Shown: one piece after another, positions 37,776-48,033 of the stretch | Layout of the letters: every line of letters starts with the position of its first letter | How positions within the stretch are numbered: position 1 is the first letter of the stretch | Assembly: GCF_004014715.1 (NCBI RefSeq) | Contig: NZ_CP034835.1 | Location: 620,001-684,000, forward strand | Length of the DNA stretch: 64,000 nucleotides | Direction: 5' to 3' | From: Pseudoalteromonas sp. R3 | Lineage (GTDB): Bacteria > Pseudomonadota > Gammaproteobacteria > Enterobacterales > Alteromonadaceae | Made by a program: the position numbers and the translations under genes | Notes under the pieces: model-generated | What the model was told of the DNA's origin: nothing | What the model saw: only the letters and a program-made list of their open reading frames with translations | Databases searched by the model: none

Positions 37776-40700
37776 CGGTTAATACATCTGAAGGTGGCAC
37801 AAGTAGTTTCACGACATCGCAAGTTAACAACGGTGATGTAGCTGCCATTTTACTGAACCCAGGCACTGGTTATCACATTGAATCAGCCGTGGGATGTGAC
37901 GGAACATTAACGGGGAACACTTACAACACCGGTATTATTACTGCGGATTGTCAGGTGGATGTGCAGTTTGCACTAAATCAGTACCTGATGACGTCTCGCG
38001 GTGGTGAAGGGGGAAGCATAACGCCTGCCGAGCAGACTGTGCAACATGGTGAGTCTGCTCAGTTTACAGTGCAGGTGCAAAATGGTTATAACCTGGAAAA
38101 CATTAGCGGGTGTGATGGAACCCTGCAGGGACAAATTTTTACTACTGCGGGTGCGACTGCAAATTGTGAAGTTGCCGCCTCGTTTTCGCAGCAATATTTC
38201 AGTGTGTCTACTCAAGTAACGGGTGGTGGCTCTATCACCCCAGACACTGTGAAGGTGGCCTATGATGGCACAACGACACTGGCTGTAACGCCGCAGTCGG
38301 GTTACTACCTTGCTAACATCGAAGGCTGTAGTGGTCAGTTGTCTGGCAATCAATACACCACCGGCCCCGTGACAGCCAACTGTACTGTTAATGCGCATTT
38401 CGCACAACGTGAGTATACGGTGAATGCAGTAGCAGGAGCTGGTGGTCAAATAGACCCTGGTACTCAGCAAGTTGTGCACGGCAATGTGGCTTCGTTCAAT
38501 TTGTTACCACAAGCCGGCTACCTGGTTGATAATGTCACAGGCTGTGGCGGTACATTATCTGGTAATACCTATACGACCGGGGCGATAACCGCAGCATGTG
38601 ATGTTCAGGCAAGCTTTAAAGCTTCACAATATCAGGTAACTGCCAGCGCTACTGAAGGTGGCAGTATTTCACCCAGCGAGCAGGCCGCAACGCATGGTCA
38701 GCAAGTCTCGTTTAGTGTAACTGCAAACGAAGGCTTTGCACTGGAGTCAGTGTCCGGTTGTGGCGGTGTGTTGACGGATAGTAGATTCATTACTGCTGAA
38801 ATCACACAAAGCTGCCACGTGAGTGCTTCGTTTGTTGCTAAACAGTACGAAATATCCGCGACAGCCAGTAAGGGGGGCAGTATTTCTCCTGCACAACAGC
38901 AAGTTGTACATGGAAAAGCGGTAAGTTTCCAGGTCAGCGCAGATACGGGTTACAGCCTGGTAGAGGTGACTGGGTGTAATGGCGTATTGTCTGACGACGT
39001 CTATACGGTCAGTAATGTCACCGGTGCCTGTAATGTACATGCAAGCTTTAGCTTAAATCATTATGAGGTGACCGCGGTATCATCAACGGGTGGCGCATTA
39101 TCTCCGGCCAGCCAGCGTATTGCACATGGCCAGCAAGCGACCTTTGCGGTTGCAACTGAGCCAGGTTACAACACTGTCGATATCCAGGGGTGTGGCGGTC
39201 AGCTTATTGATGGTCAGTTTGTGACTGCGCCTATCACACAATCATGTCAGGTAAGTGCCAACTTTGATCAGAATAGTTATGCTGTAACGACCAAGGTAAG
39301 TGGCAGTGGCTCGGTGTCTCCAGCTTCTCAATTTGTCTTGCATGGCGAGTCTGCAAGCTTGACGCTGACACCGGATGTTGGCCAGAAGATTGCTTCAGTG
39401 TCTGGATGTGAGGGGATACTCGATGGCAATGTTTACACCACCGCCCCTGTGATGGCCAATTGTGAAGTGGCCGTGGCCTTCAGTGCTCAGCAGTTTACCG
39501 TCGAAGCGCAGGCGTCCGAAGGCGGGGAAATTACCCCAGCACAGCAAACTGTGTCTTACGCGGATAGCGTGACCTTTACTTTAACACCTTATGAGGGCTT
39601 CTCGATTGATGCTGTTGAAGGGTGTGAAGGTTCACTGACTGGTAACCTGTATACCACCAAACCGATCACGGCTGCGTGTCAGGTCAGTGCCAAGTTTGTG
39701 CGAACTGTCTATCCCGTTACTGCAATTGCCAGTGACGGTGGCGTTGTAACACCTGCTCAGCAAGACGTTGAGCACGGTCAAAGTGCGACCTTTGAACTAC
39801 AGCCAGCAGCAGGTCACAGCATTGTATCAGTCACAGGTTGTGAAGGAGCTCAGGTAGGAACAACTTATGTGACCGGGCCAATTACGGCTGCCTGTGAAGT
39901 GGTTGCTAATTTTGATGCAAATAAGTACTCAGTAACAACTCAAGCCACTGAAGGTGGTAGCCTCACTCCGGCGAGCCAATTATTGAGTTATGGCGCAGTG
40001 GCTAGCGTAGAAGTATCTGTTGAATCGGGCTTTTTAGTTGAAAGCGTGACAGGATGCGGTGGTGCATTGAGTGGCTCGACCTATACAACGGCCCCCATTG
40101 TTGACAACTGCCAGATCAACGCCAGCTTTGTTAAAGAACAATTTGAAGTGTCTGTCGCCGATTTTTCATATGGACAGGTTTCACCTCGTTCTCAGCAAGT
40201 CAATTACGGAGAGAGGCCTAGTTTTACAATCTCGCCAGATGTTGGGTATGAGATTGCTTCGGTGATAGGGTGTGGCGGTACTCTGAATAATTTGACTTAC
40301 ACAACAGGTCCAGTCACTGAGTCATGCCAAATTGATGTTACACTCCAGCCAATCGCTTACCTTGTGTCAGCAAGGGCATTAAATGGCGGATCAATTTCTC
40401 CTGCTTCGAGAAGTATAAATCATGGTGCTCAGGCGAGCTTTACAGTGACTCCTGACAATGATTTCTTCATCAACGAAGTGGTAGGTTGCGAAGGCTCTTT
40501 AAGTGGGCAAACTTATACGACATCCCCTATTTATGGTAACTGTGAAGTCGTTGCATCTTTCACTAAAGCTAAGTATGTAGCAACTGCCCAGGCATCATCG
40601 GGCGGTACCATTACACCTCCTCATCAGGAAGTTGAGTCGGGCCAAAGTGCTATCTTTACAGTGACACCTGATGCAGGGTTTTGGACGGAAGGTGTAACCG

Positions 40701-43552
40701 GTTGTAACGGTACTTTGAGTGGTAATGAGTATACTACGGGACCAATGCATTCAGACTGTTCGGTTAAGGCCAGCTTCCACCCAAATCAATATATTATTGA
40801 TGTATCTGTGTTTGGCTCCGAATTGGGCACTGTAACGCCAATGTCACAGTTTGTAATGCATGGTGAGCGTGCCAGTGTGACTGTTTCACCTAAACCTAAC
40901 ATTGCTTTTTGGTCAAAGGGTTGTGGTGTCAGTACCAGTGGCAATATGGTCACTACCGCAGCGGTTACACAAAACTGTAAGATAGAGGTGCATTTTTACC
41001 CTCTTATATTGGAACACTCGGTAACGGCATCATCGAACACGGGTGGTGTGATTTCCCCTACTCACAGAATTGTGTTTGATGGTGAGCAAGTTGAATTTGA
41101 TGTCACACCATCAGGGCCTAACTACCGGATCGCAAGTGTCACCGGATGTGATGGCGTACTCAATGGTCATACCTACACGACTGCGCCTATCTTTTCTAGC
41201 TGTAATGTACATGCAACCTTTGAGCAAGCGACATATAGTGTCTCGGCAATTGCAGGCACCGGTGGTGTGATTACACCAGCAAGCAGCAGTGTATCCGCTG
41301 GAGGCACAGTAACATTGACGGTGACGCCAGATGCGGGTTATCAGATTGACTCCGTGACTGGGTGTGCTGGTCGTCTAACTGGTAATACTTACACCACAGG
41401 CGCGGTGACTGCAAACTGCACGGTATCTGCAAGCTTTAGTCTTAAAACACTGGTTGTTTCAGCTTCAGCTGGTAGTGGAGGTCGGGTGACACCAGCAACC
41501 CAGACTGTGAAATATGGCGAAGGTGCGCGCGTATGGGTGTATCCGGATGAAGGACGTAAAGTTACATCCGTAACAGGTTGTGGTGGTAGCTATACGAACA
41601 ACCTCTATACCATTGACCGGGTTACAGCATCATGTAATGTGGTTGCCAGTTTTGCTTCCAATAAACTGATTGTTACCGGGGTATCTAACGAAGGTGGCAG
41701 CCTGAGCCCAGCCAGCCAGGAGATTAATAAATATACCAGCACCGAGTTAACCGTGAGTATTGACGAAGGGTACTTCCTCAAGTCGATTTCAGGTTGCCGC
41801 GGTTCATTGTCTGGTAATACCTACAGAACCGGTGCACTCATCGAGAATTGTACGGTGACTGCTGAGTTTGAAAAATACAGCTACACGGTAAATGCGAGCG
41901 CAACAGACGGGGGCAGCATTTCTCCTGCTCAACAAAGTGTTGAACATGGCAATACGGCAAGCTTCACGTTAACACCCGTTGAAGGCTACAGCATCAGTGG
42001 TGTCAATGGTTGTGGCGGTAAACTCACAGGCAATACTTATACAACCGCTCAGATCACTGCCAGCTGTAATGTGTCTGCTAGCTTTAGTAAAGACACCTTC
42101 CTGGTAACAGCGATTGCTGAAACCGGCGGGAGTATTTCTCCAGCGTCCTTTACTGCGGCCTATGGAGATACGGTAACCTTGCAAGTAACGCCGAATGAAG
42201 GCTATGAAATTGATTCCGTGCTGGGTTGTAATGGTCAGCTGAATGGTCAGACGTACACTACCGGTACTATAACCAGTAGTTGTCAGATTACGGCCAAGTT
42301 CAACGGGATTAAGTTTGAAGTCACGGCAAGTGCGACCTCGGGCGGCTCGGTTACGCCGACTAGCCTCTTTGTGGACTACAACGCGCGTGCGACTTTCCAG
42401 TTAACTCCTGAGCAGGGCTACATTATTAAGAATGTATCTGGATGCACTGGTACGTTGACAGGCAATGTCTTTACGACAGAGCCACTAAAGCATGCTTGCA
42501 GCTTGTCAGTGGAGTTTATGCTTAACCTTGAATCACCAAGTATCGCAGTCGACACATCCGATAGCACAGCGCGTATTACCTGGCAGCCTGTTGCAGGGGC
42601 TGACAGCTATACCTTGTTCTATGCGAAACAGCCTGGGTTGACGCCGCAAAACTATGACACTTTGCGTGCGGGTACACGCGTTGCAAATGTGAGCAGCGGT
42701 GTGGAAGTGGCTATCTCCAATTACGTGGATTATTACGTCATGGTCACCGCAAATCATTTGGGTAGTGAAAATGCGATGAGTAACGAAGTGACTGCACGCA
42801 GTATTGCCCGAAAAGGTAAGCTGAACGATACCGGTCAGCAGTATTGTGCCGCAACATACAGTAACTCAACGCTCTCTCAGCTTAAGTGTAAGGGCTATGG
42901 TAACTATGAAATTGCCAATCAGGATGGTCATTTTGGTCGAGATGCTAAAGCGTTAGCGGGAGAGCTCCCTAAAGTTGGCTTCGGTATGGCCGGCTTTGAC
43001 TTGACCAAGATCGATAGTGAAGGTAACCCGTTACCTAACGGGGCGCAGGAGTATGCTTGTCTGCGTGATAACTACACCGGCCTGATGTGGGAAGTGAAAC
43101 AAAGTGATACTGAATCATTACATTATACGGACCACACTTATTCCTGGTACAACCCAGACTTCAATAGCAATGGAGGATATCCGGGAGTGGAAAATGGCGG
43201 TGAGTGTAAAGGGAGTGCCTGTGACTATCCATCGTTCGTGAAAGCCGTGAATACAGCTGGACTGTGTGGAGCCAAAGACTGGCGTATGCCAAGCACGAAA
43301 GAGTTACTCACAATTTTCCAAATCTCAGTTGAATCGGAAAGAAATGAGTGGAGCTTCGTGAATCTGCTCACTCAGAAACCTGATGATAGATTGCCGCTAT
43401 ACATTTGGACGGAGCAAACATCGGCGCAAGATCCACAGTTTGCCTTGTACACCACAGAGGGCGGACACTCTACTACTTATCGGGTGAAGAAATTCTACAG
43501 AATGCGCAAAACGGAAAATGCCAGAGTGTTACTGGTACGCTTTGCAGAATAA
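37754..43552 (+). CDS. Giant Cys-paired repeat surface protein with FnIII and DUF1566 ends
   Basis: 1932 residues as an open frame: 22 InlB-B-like repeats of about 72 residues, a fibronectin III-like domain (SPSIAVDTSDSTARITWQPVAGADSYTLFY), and a C-terminal DUF1566/Lcl domain (YTGLMWEVKQ, DWRMPSTKELLTIF, ARVLLVRFAE). Alone it has no signal peptide, so it is probably the rest of the lipoprotein begun at 36756, giving about 2265 residues together. AGGTGG lies 7 nt before ATG 37754, so separate initiation is conceivable. Likely outside the cell, in adhesion or surface structure; the exact role is unknown. Confidence 0.85.
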   Translation: MPKQHTVTVNTSEGGTSSFTTSQVNNGDVAAILLNPGTGYHIESAVGCDGTLTGNTYNTGIITADCQVDVQFALNQYLMTSRGGEGGSITPAEQTVQHGESAQFTVQVQNGYNLENISGCDGTLQGQIFTTAGATANCEVAASFSQQYFSVSTQVTGGGSITPDTVKVAYDGTTTLAVTPQSGYYLANIEGCSGQLSGNQYTTGPVTANCTVNAHFAQREYTVNAVAGAGGQIDPGTQQVVHGNVASFNLLPQAGYLVDNVTGCGGTLSGNTYTTGAITAACDVQASFKASQYQVTASATEGGSISPSEQAATHGQQVSFSVTANEGFALESVSGCGGVLTDSRFITAEITQSCHVSASFVAKQYEISATASKGGSISPAQQQVVHGKAVSFQVSADTGYSLVEVTGCNGVLSDDVYTVSNVTGACNVHASFSLNHYEVTAVSSTGGALSPASQRIAHGQQATFAVATEPGYNTVDIQGCGGQLIDGQFVTAPITQSCQVSANFDQNSYAVTTKVSGSGSVSPASQFVLHGESASLTLTPDVGQKIASVSGCEGILDGNVYTTAPVMANCEVAVAFSAQQFTVEAQASEGGEITPAQQTVSYADSVTFTLTPYEGFSIDAVEGCEGSLTGNLYTTKPITAACQVSAKFVRTVYPVTAIASDGGVVTPAQQDVEHGQSATFELQPAAGHSIVSVTGCEGAQVGTTYVTGPITAACEVVANFDANKYSVTTQATEGGSLTPASQLLSYGAVASVEVSVESGFLVESVTGCGGALSGSTYTTAPIVDNCQINASFVKEQFEVSVADFSYGQVSPRSQQVNYGERPSFTISPDVGYEIASVIGCGGTLNNLTYTTGPVTESCQIDVTLQPIAYLVSARALNGGSISPASRSINHGAQASFTVTPDNDFFINEVVGCEGSLSGQTYTTSPIYGNCEVVASFTKAKYVATAQASSGGTITPPHQEVESGQSAIFTVTPDAGFWTEGVTGCNGTLSGNEYTTGPMHSDCSVKASFHPNQYIIDVSVFGSELGTVTPMSQFVMHGERASVTVSPKPNIAFWSKGCGVSTSGNMVTTAAVTQNCKIEVHFYPLILEHSVTASSNTGGVISPTHRIVFDGEQVEFDVTPSGPNYRIASVTGCDGVLNGHTYTTAPIFSSCNVHATFEQATYSVSAIAGTGGVITPASSSVSAGGTVTLTVTPDAGYQIDSVTGCAGRLTGNTYTTGAVTANCTVSASFSLKTLVVSASAGSGGRVTPATQTVKYGEGARVWVYPDEGRKVTSVTGCGGSYTNNLYTIDRVTASCNVVASFASNKLIVTGVSNEGGSLSPASQEINKYTSTELTVSIDEGYFLKSISGCRGSLSGNTYRTGALIENCTVTAEFEKYSYTVNASATDGGSISPAQQSVEHGNTASFTLTPVEGYSISGVNGCGGKLTGNTYTTAQITASCNVSASFSKDTFLVTAIAETGGSISPASFTAAYGDTVTLQVTPNEGYEIDSVLGCNGQLNGQTYTTGTITSSCQITAKFNGIKFEVTASATSGGSVTPTSLFVDYNARATFQLTPEQGYIIKNVSGCTGTLTGNVFTTEPLKHACSLSVEFMLNLESPSIAVDTSDSTARITWQPVAGADSYTLFYAKQPGLTPQNYDTLRAGTRVANVSSGVEVAISNYVDYYVMVTANHLGSENAMSNEVTARSIARKGKLNDTGQQYCAATYSNSTLSQLKCKGYGNYEIANQDGHFGRDAKALAGELPKVGFGMAGFDLTKIDSEGNPLPNGAQEYACLRDNYTGLMWEVKQSDTESLHYTDHTYSWYNPDFNSNGGYPGVENGGECKGSACDYPSFVKAVNTAGLCGAKDWRMPSTKELLTIFQISVESERNEWSFVNLLTQKPDDRLPLYIWTEQTSAQDPQFALYTTEGGHSTTYRVKKFYRMRKTENARVLLVRFAE
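37763..42520 (+). repeat. 22 tandem about-72-residue InlB-B-like repeats with paired Cys
   Basis: Each unit follows [FY]xVxAxAxxGGSISPAxQxVxHG, then xASFTVTPxxGYxIxSVTGC, then G.LxGNxYTTxxI and AxCxVxASF. Almost every unit has exactly two Cys, in GC.G and in .C.V, spaced about 20 residues, suggesting one disulfide per repeat. Two further units lie in the upstream frame. DNA identity between units is moderate, unlike the ftsY repeat, so the array is old. It resembles the divergent InlB B-repeat (Flg_new_2-like) family. Confidence 0.9.
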
Positions 43553-43561
43553 CATCAGGAT

Positions 43562-43580
43562 AAGGGCACTCAGTGCCCTT
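43562..43580 (+). promoter_or_regulatory. Intercistronic hairpin before the DUF1566 gene
   Basis: A perfect inverted repeat AAGGGCACT-C-AGTGCCCTT, 10 bp after the giant gene's stop and just before the AAGGAGA ribosome site of the next gene. It lacks a T-run, so it may be a processing or attenuation hairpin. Confidence 0.5.
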
Positions 43581-43596
43581 TACGGAAGGAGATAAA

Positions 43597-44118
43597 ATGA
43601 AGTTAACAATGTTTTTCGTTGGTTTGTTAACCCTATGCAGCGTTGGGGTGCAAGCGTATTGCCGCGACGATATACCAAAAACCACACCAAATCGGGACTT
43701 TATCGTGCATGATGATGGCACCGTAACACACACTGCAACGGGGCTAATGTGGCATCGCTGCTTGACTGGACAAACATGGAATGCGCAAACCAGTGAGTGT
43801 GAGGGAGAGGTGTTCAACGCCTCGATTGTTCGTCATATCGAAGCAGTTCAGGGACTGTCTGTTGCGGGTTATAGTGATTGGCGATTCCCTAACTTTCATG
43901 AACTCAGATCCATCGTAGAATACGCTTGTTTTTTACCTGCGTTGAATACCAATATTTTTAGAGTACCAGAGAGGTTTTATAAGGCCTTTCTTCATAGTTT
44001 TACACCACAAACCCGTTATCATGAGTTTATGGGGGTTTATCTTGAGCAAGGGGTATCCGCGCCACGTGATTATGACGAGTATAGTGGACTTTCGCTTGTT
44101 GTCCGTGGCGGTGAATAG
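43597..44118 (+). CDS. Small secreted DUF1566/Lcl-type protein
   Basis: A 173-residue protein with a signal peptide (KLTMFFVGLLTLCSVGVQA) and one DUF1566-like domain: TVTHTATGLMWHRCLTGQTWNAQTSEC, GYSDWRFPNFHELRSIVEYAC, and an end SGLSLVVRGGE. The same domain ends the preceding giant protein, so the two are probably functionally linked and cotranscribed. The start is ATG 43597 after AAGGAGA. Its Cys residues are probably disulfide-bonded. Confidence 0.85.
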   Translation: MKLTMFFVGLLTLCSVGVQAYCRDDIPKTTPNRDFIVHDDGTVTHTATGLMWHRCLTGQTWNAQTSECEGEVFNASIVRHIEAVQGLSVAGYSDWRFPNFHELRSIVEYACFLPALNTNIFRVPERFYKAFLHSFTPQTRYHEFMGVYLEQGVSAPRDYDEYSGLSLVVRGGE

Positions 44119-44163
44119 TCCGTAGTCAGTAATCTATAAGACAGCCTTGTTTAGTCTTTAACG

Positions 44164-44193
44164 GTAAGCCGGCATCATGCCGGCTTACTTTTT
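44164..44193 (+). terminator. Terminator after the DUF1566 gene
   Basis: Stem GTAAGCCGGCA / TGCCGGCTTAC with a TCA loop followed by five T. Confidence 0.93.
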
Positions 44194-44416
44194 CACTTTG
44201 TTCCAACTCTGCTTTTGTATCTTCCGCTATAACTGACAGTTCAGACTGCTAGTTTCTTTTTATTCATCAATGTAATCTCTGTGTTGAAATTAATTGAATA
44301 ACAGCGGATGAGTATGTGCCTGTTGCCATACGAGAAATCCGTTTCAGACCAGACAGACTTGCTCATGCCTGTTGGACCATCTGCATAGTTAAACAATAAC
44401 AACAAAGGAAATTGAT

Positions 44417-47400
44417 ATGAACAAGCGAATACCTGCTGCTGCGATAAACTCGCAAAGCAAGCTTCAGAATAAGGAAAGCGAGCTGTCACCTATTGCGGCT
44501 CGATTTATCACCCGTGTACAAATCCATCCTGACAAAACCGCCCTGATTGATGGCACACAGGAAATAAGCTATCAGACATTATTGCACCGAGCAGAGGCGA
44601 TTGCCGCTAAACTGACAAACAGTGGCATTGTGCCCGGTGCATTAGTAGGCGTGTGTATGGAGCGCAGCTGGGAGCTGGTGGCCACTTTGCTTGGCGTGCT
44701 CAGAGCCGGTTGCGCTTATGTGCCGCTGGATCCAACCTATCCGCGTTCCCGCATTGACTATATGCTGGCCCACAGTAAAGCTGCGGCGGTGATTGTGGAT
44801 GGCAGTGCGTCGGCTGCGTTGTGTCAAAGAGTGAGCACACACATTTTGCTGGCTGACATAGACGGTGCGTTGCTGTCTCTGCCAGACCCTGAGTGTGACG
44901 CTCAAGCACTGGCTTATGTGATTTATACCTCGGGGTCGACCGGCGAGCCAAAAGGGGTCGCGGTCACACAAAGCAATGTGCTTGCGATGTGCACGGCCAT
45001 GGGCGAGTTGCTTTGTGAGGAAGAGCTGAGCGGTGTGCTGGCCGCTACTTCGGTGTGTTTTGACCCATCAGTGATGGAGATCATCGGCACGCTTTTGCTT
45101 GGTGGTACGGTGGTGCTGGCAAAAAACATTCTGGCATTACCTGATTTACAGAGCATAGATAAGGTCAGAACCTGTATTGCTGTGCCCTCAGCCATCCGGG
45201 CCTTACTCAGTGGCTATACATTACCTGATACACTTCGCTGCTTAATTTTTGGTGGTGAAGTACTCAAATCTGCATTGGTTAAGCAGGTCTATAGTCAGCA
45301 GCCGGGCCTGCGAGTGATCAATGTCTATGGTCCAACCGAAGACACGGTATTTTCGACGGCTGTACAGCTACACCCGGATATGGCTAAAATCACCATTGGC
45401 AAGCCTGTGGCAAATACCCGCGCTTATGTGCTGGATAAAGACCTAAAGCCGGTACCAGAAGGCGAAGCGGGTGAGCTTTACCTAGCGGGAGGCAAGCTGG
45501 CGGCGGGTTACCTGTTTGACAAACCACGCACAGATGCGCGTTTCGTTATCCCTGCACCAGACAGTAGCATTGAAGAGTCGCGTTTATATAAAACCGGTGA
45601 CGTGTGTCAGTGGACCAAACATGGTGAGTTACGCTTTATTTCCCGGGTGGATCAGCAGGTCAAAATCCGTGGTTTTCGCATTGAGCTGGAAGAAATCGAA
45701 ACGGTGCTGAGTACCATGCCGGGTATCTCTGCAGCCGCTGTTAAGGTGTTGGAGGGAGAAAGCAGACAGGCCAGATTGCAAGCCTGTGTTGTCTGTCAGC
45801 AGGGTGGGGCACTCAGCCCGGATGTGATTTTGTCCTTTGTGGCCCGTCATCTGCCAAACCATATGGTTCCAAACAATGTTTGCTTTGTTGATGCATTGCC
45901 TTATCTGCCCAACGGCAAGCTGGATCGTAGTCGTTTGCCTGATGTATCAGCGGATCGAGAGCCACGCGGAGCAAGCAAAACAGTCGATTCTGAACAGTCT
46001 GTGGTTGCGATGATCTGTGATGAGCTGAGCACTTTGCTCGGCCTCCCTGCTGATACGGTGCTGTCGCAAACCTTTGAGCAGGCCGGGCTGGACTCACTAA
46101 CGACGCTGGAACTAAGCAATCGGCTGAGCAATGTATTTGATGTCGCTTGTTCCGTGCAGGCAATTTATGAGTTTAATACGCCTCAGCGCCTGGCTCAGCA
46201 TTTGCTGAGTTTAGGCTCTGGAGAATCATTAACTGCCCGTCAGAGCCCACTGCGCGATACGCTTAAAGAGTTACAATTTCAAATGCGTGCCAGTCATCCT
46301 CCTTTTGCTTTGGCCAAGGCTGCGTCGTGGTCGGCCGCGGATAAAAGCAAGCTAGTTCAGGCTGCCACTCAGATGGTGAGTAAGCACCGCGCTAATCCCT
46401 ATAGTAAGGTGCTGCGCACCGGCAGTGGTACGCGTGGTACGGTAGCTGATGCCCAGCACAGTGAGGCGCGAGAGGCGATTATCTGGACCACCAACTTATA
46501 TCTTGGACTGAATCGCGATGCCGCGGTCATTGAAGCTGCACATCAGGCCGTGACAGAGTTTGGCACTGGCATGGGGACCTCTGCGGCGGCGTCTGGTTTA
46601 ACGGATCTGCATCTGGCATTTGAACAACAGTTTGCCAGCCTGGTGGGCAAACCCGCCGCTTGTTTATTTCCAACGGGTTATACCGCTAATGTCGGTGCCG
46701 TCGCGGGCTTACTGGGTGAAAACGATGTGGTGGTGATCGATCAGCTCTGCCACGCCTCCATCGTTGATGGCGCACGATTGTGTGGTGCCAAAGTACGTAC
46801 TTTTAAACACAATGATGTTAACGATCTGGCCTCTGTACTTGAGTCTGAGACCTCTCCCTATCGCACCGTGTTGGTCATTATTGAGGGCGTTTATAGTATG
46901 GGGGAGGGCGCCGCGCCTGTGGCTGAGATCGTCCGCATGGCAAAGCGTTATCAGGCTTTGGTACTGGTCGATGAGGCACACTCCTTTGGGTTTTATGGCC
47001 AGCAGGGAGCCGGGATCTGTGCTGAGCAGGGAGTAAGCGACGAGGTTGATTTTATCATGACCACGTTGAGCAAATCGTTGGGCAGCCTGGGCGGCGTCGT
47101 TGCGACCAGTGTTGAGTATGTTGAGCTGTTAAAAGCCTCGTCCAGAGCCTATATTTTTCAGGCTTCGGTGAGCCCAGCAGATATCGCCGCGGCGCTTACG
47201 GCACTGCAGCGGATCAGTCAGGATGACTCACTACGTGAACGGTTGTGGGACACCGCCCGTTACATGCGGGCCCAATTTAGTGCCGCCGGGTTTGATTTGG
47301 GCAGTGGAGACGGACCGATTGTGACCCCACATTTTGGTGATAAAGATAAACTGTATGCGATTGTACAGCGTTTGTTTGAAAAAGGTATTCAGGCTTCAGC

Positions 47401-47962
47401 CGTGACTTATCCGATAGTCGAAACTGGTCGCGGGCGGTTGCGTTTTATCTGCTCGGCAGCGCACACCAAAGACGATGTAGATGCGACCTTGGCGGCGTTA
47501 CAAGACGCGGTGCAAGAAGTGGAAGCATCGTTTACCAGAGCATCGGTGGCCGAGCCCAAAAGGTCGGTTGAGACAACGACGCTGGATAATTGGTGGGCTG
47601 AATTTTTAGTCTATCTGCAAAGGTGGCAAAAGACGCAGCATGGCAAAGTGCCTGACTTACAGTTGAAGGTCAGCACAACAGCCAGTAAACATACGCTGAC
47701 CTTGTTACAGGGCACGGTCAGCGAGGACAGTAAAATCATGGCGCAGTTACCCGTGTGCCACATACATCTTGTGACCTCACAAGCTATTGCTGCCCTGACC
47801 AGTACGGATGTACAACAGGTGTTGCAGAGTATTTGTGAGGGGGAATGCGAATTGAGCGGTCAGAGCGAAGTATTCAGCTGGTTTATGGGTCGTTTACGGG
47901 CATTTTGCGCCAAGCCAAAATCAGTCATTACCATGTCTGAAACTGTCGAGATTTTGTCATAA
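44417..47962 (+). CDS. NRPS-like adenylation / carrier / alpha-oxoamine synthase fusion
   Basis: An 1181-residue multidomain enzyme. The adenylation domain (about 25-510) has YTSGSTGEPKG (170-180), FDPSVME, NVYGPTE, YKTGD and the A10 Lys in NGKLDR (K501). The peptidyl carrier (about 525-595) has its phosphopantetheine Ser at GLDS (S560). A PLP-dependent alpha-oxoamine synthase (about 655-1030) has VDEAHSFG (D852) and TTLSKSLG (PLP Lys, K886). The C-terminal 110 residues have an SCP2-like look (TLLQGT...ELSGQSEVFSWFMGRL), which is tentative. The expected chemistry is loading of an amino or other acid, then decarboxylative condensation with an amino acid to release an alpha-aminoketone. A hand-aligned specificity code reads D-P-M-A-I-G-V-V-F and matches none I know. 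AAAGGAAA precedes the ATG. No phosphopantetheinyl transferase is nearby. Confidence 0.9.
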   Translation: MNKRIPAAAINSQSKLQNKESELSPIAARFITRVQIHPDKTALIDGTQEISYQTLLHRAEAIAAKLTNSGIVPGALVGVCMERSWELVATLLGVLRAGCAYVPLDPTYPRSRIDYMLAHSKAAAVIVDGSASAALCQRVSTHILLADIDGALLSLPDPECDAQALAYVIYTSGSTGEPKGVAVTQSNVLAMCTAMGELLCEEELSGVLAATSVCFDPSVMEIIGTLLLGGTVVLAKNILALPDLQSIDKVRTCIAVPSAIRALLSGYTLPDTLRCLIFGGEVLKSALVKQVYSQQPGLRVINVYGPTEDTVFSTAVQLHPDMAKITIGKPVANTRAYVLDKDLKPVPEGEAGELYLAGGKLAAGYLFDKPRTDARFVIPAPDSSIEESRLYKTGDVCQWTKHGELRFISRVDQQVKIRGFRIELEEIETVLSTMPGISAAAVKVLEGESRQARLQACVVCQQGGALSPDVILSFVARHLPNHMVPNNVCFVDALPYLPNGKLDRSRLPDVSADREPRGASKTVDSEQSVVAMICDELSTLLGLPADTVLSQTFEQAGLDSLTTLELSNRLSNVFDVACSVQAIYEFNTPQRLAQHLLSLGSGESLTARQSPLRDTLKELQFQMRASHPPFALAKAASWSAADKSKLVQAATQMVSKHRANPYSKVLRTGSGTRGTVADAQHSEAREAIIWTTNLYLGLNRDAAVIEAAHQAVTEFGTGMGTSAAASGLTDLHLAFEQQFASLVGKPAACLFPTGYTANVGAVAGLLGENDVVVIDQLCHASIVDGARLCGAKVRTFKHNDVNDLASVLESETSPYRTVLVIIEGVYSMGEGAAPVAEIVRMAKRYQALVLVDEAHSFGFYGQQGAGICAEQGVSDEVDFIMTTLSKSLGSLGGVVATSVEYVELLKASSRAYIFQASVSPADIAAALTALQRISQDDSLRERLWDTARYMRAQFSAAGFDLGSGDGPIVTPHFGDKDKLYAIVQRLFEKGIQASAVTYPIVETGRGRLRFICSAAHTKDDVDATLAALQDAVQEVEASFTRASVAEPKRSVETTTLDNWWAEFLVYLQRWQKTQHGKVPDLQLKVSTTASKHTLTLLQGTVSEDSKIMAQLPVCHIHLVTSQAIAALTSTDVQQVLQSICEGECELSGQSEVFSWFMGRLRAFCAKPKSVITMSETVEILS

Positions 47963-48033
47963 ATGCACTGTTTACTTATACAGTTGTCATGCTAGAGTAG
48001 CAGCCAATTTAGACAATAAAACAAGGGATTACT

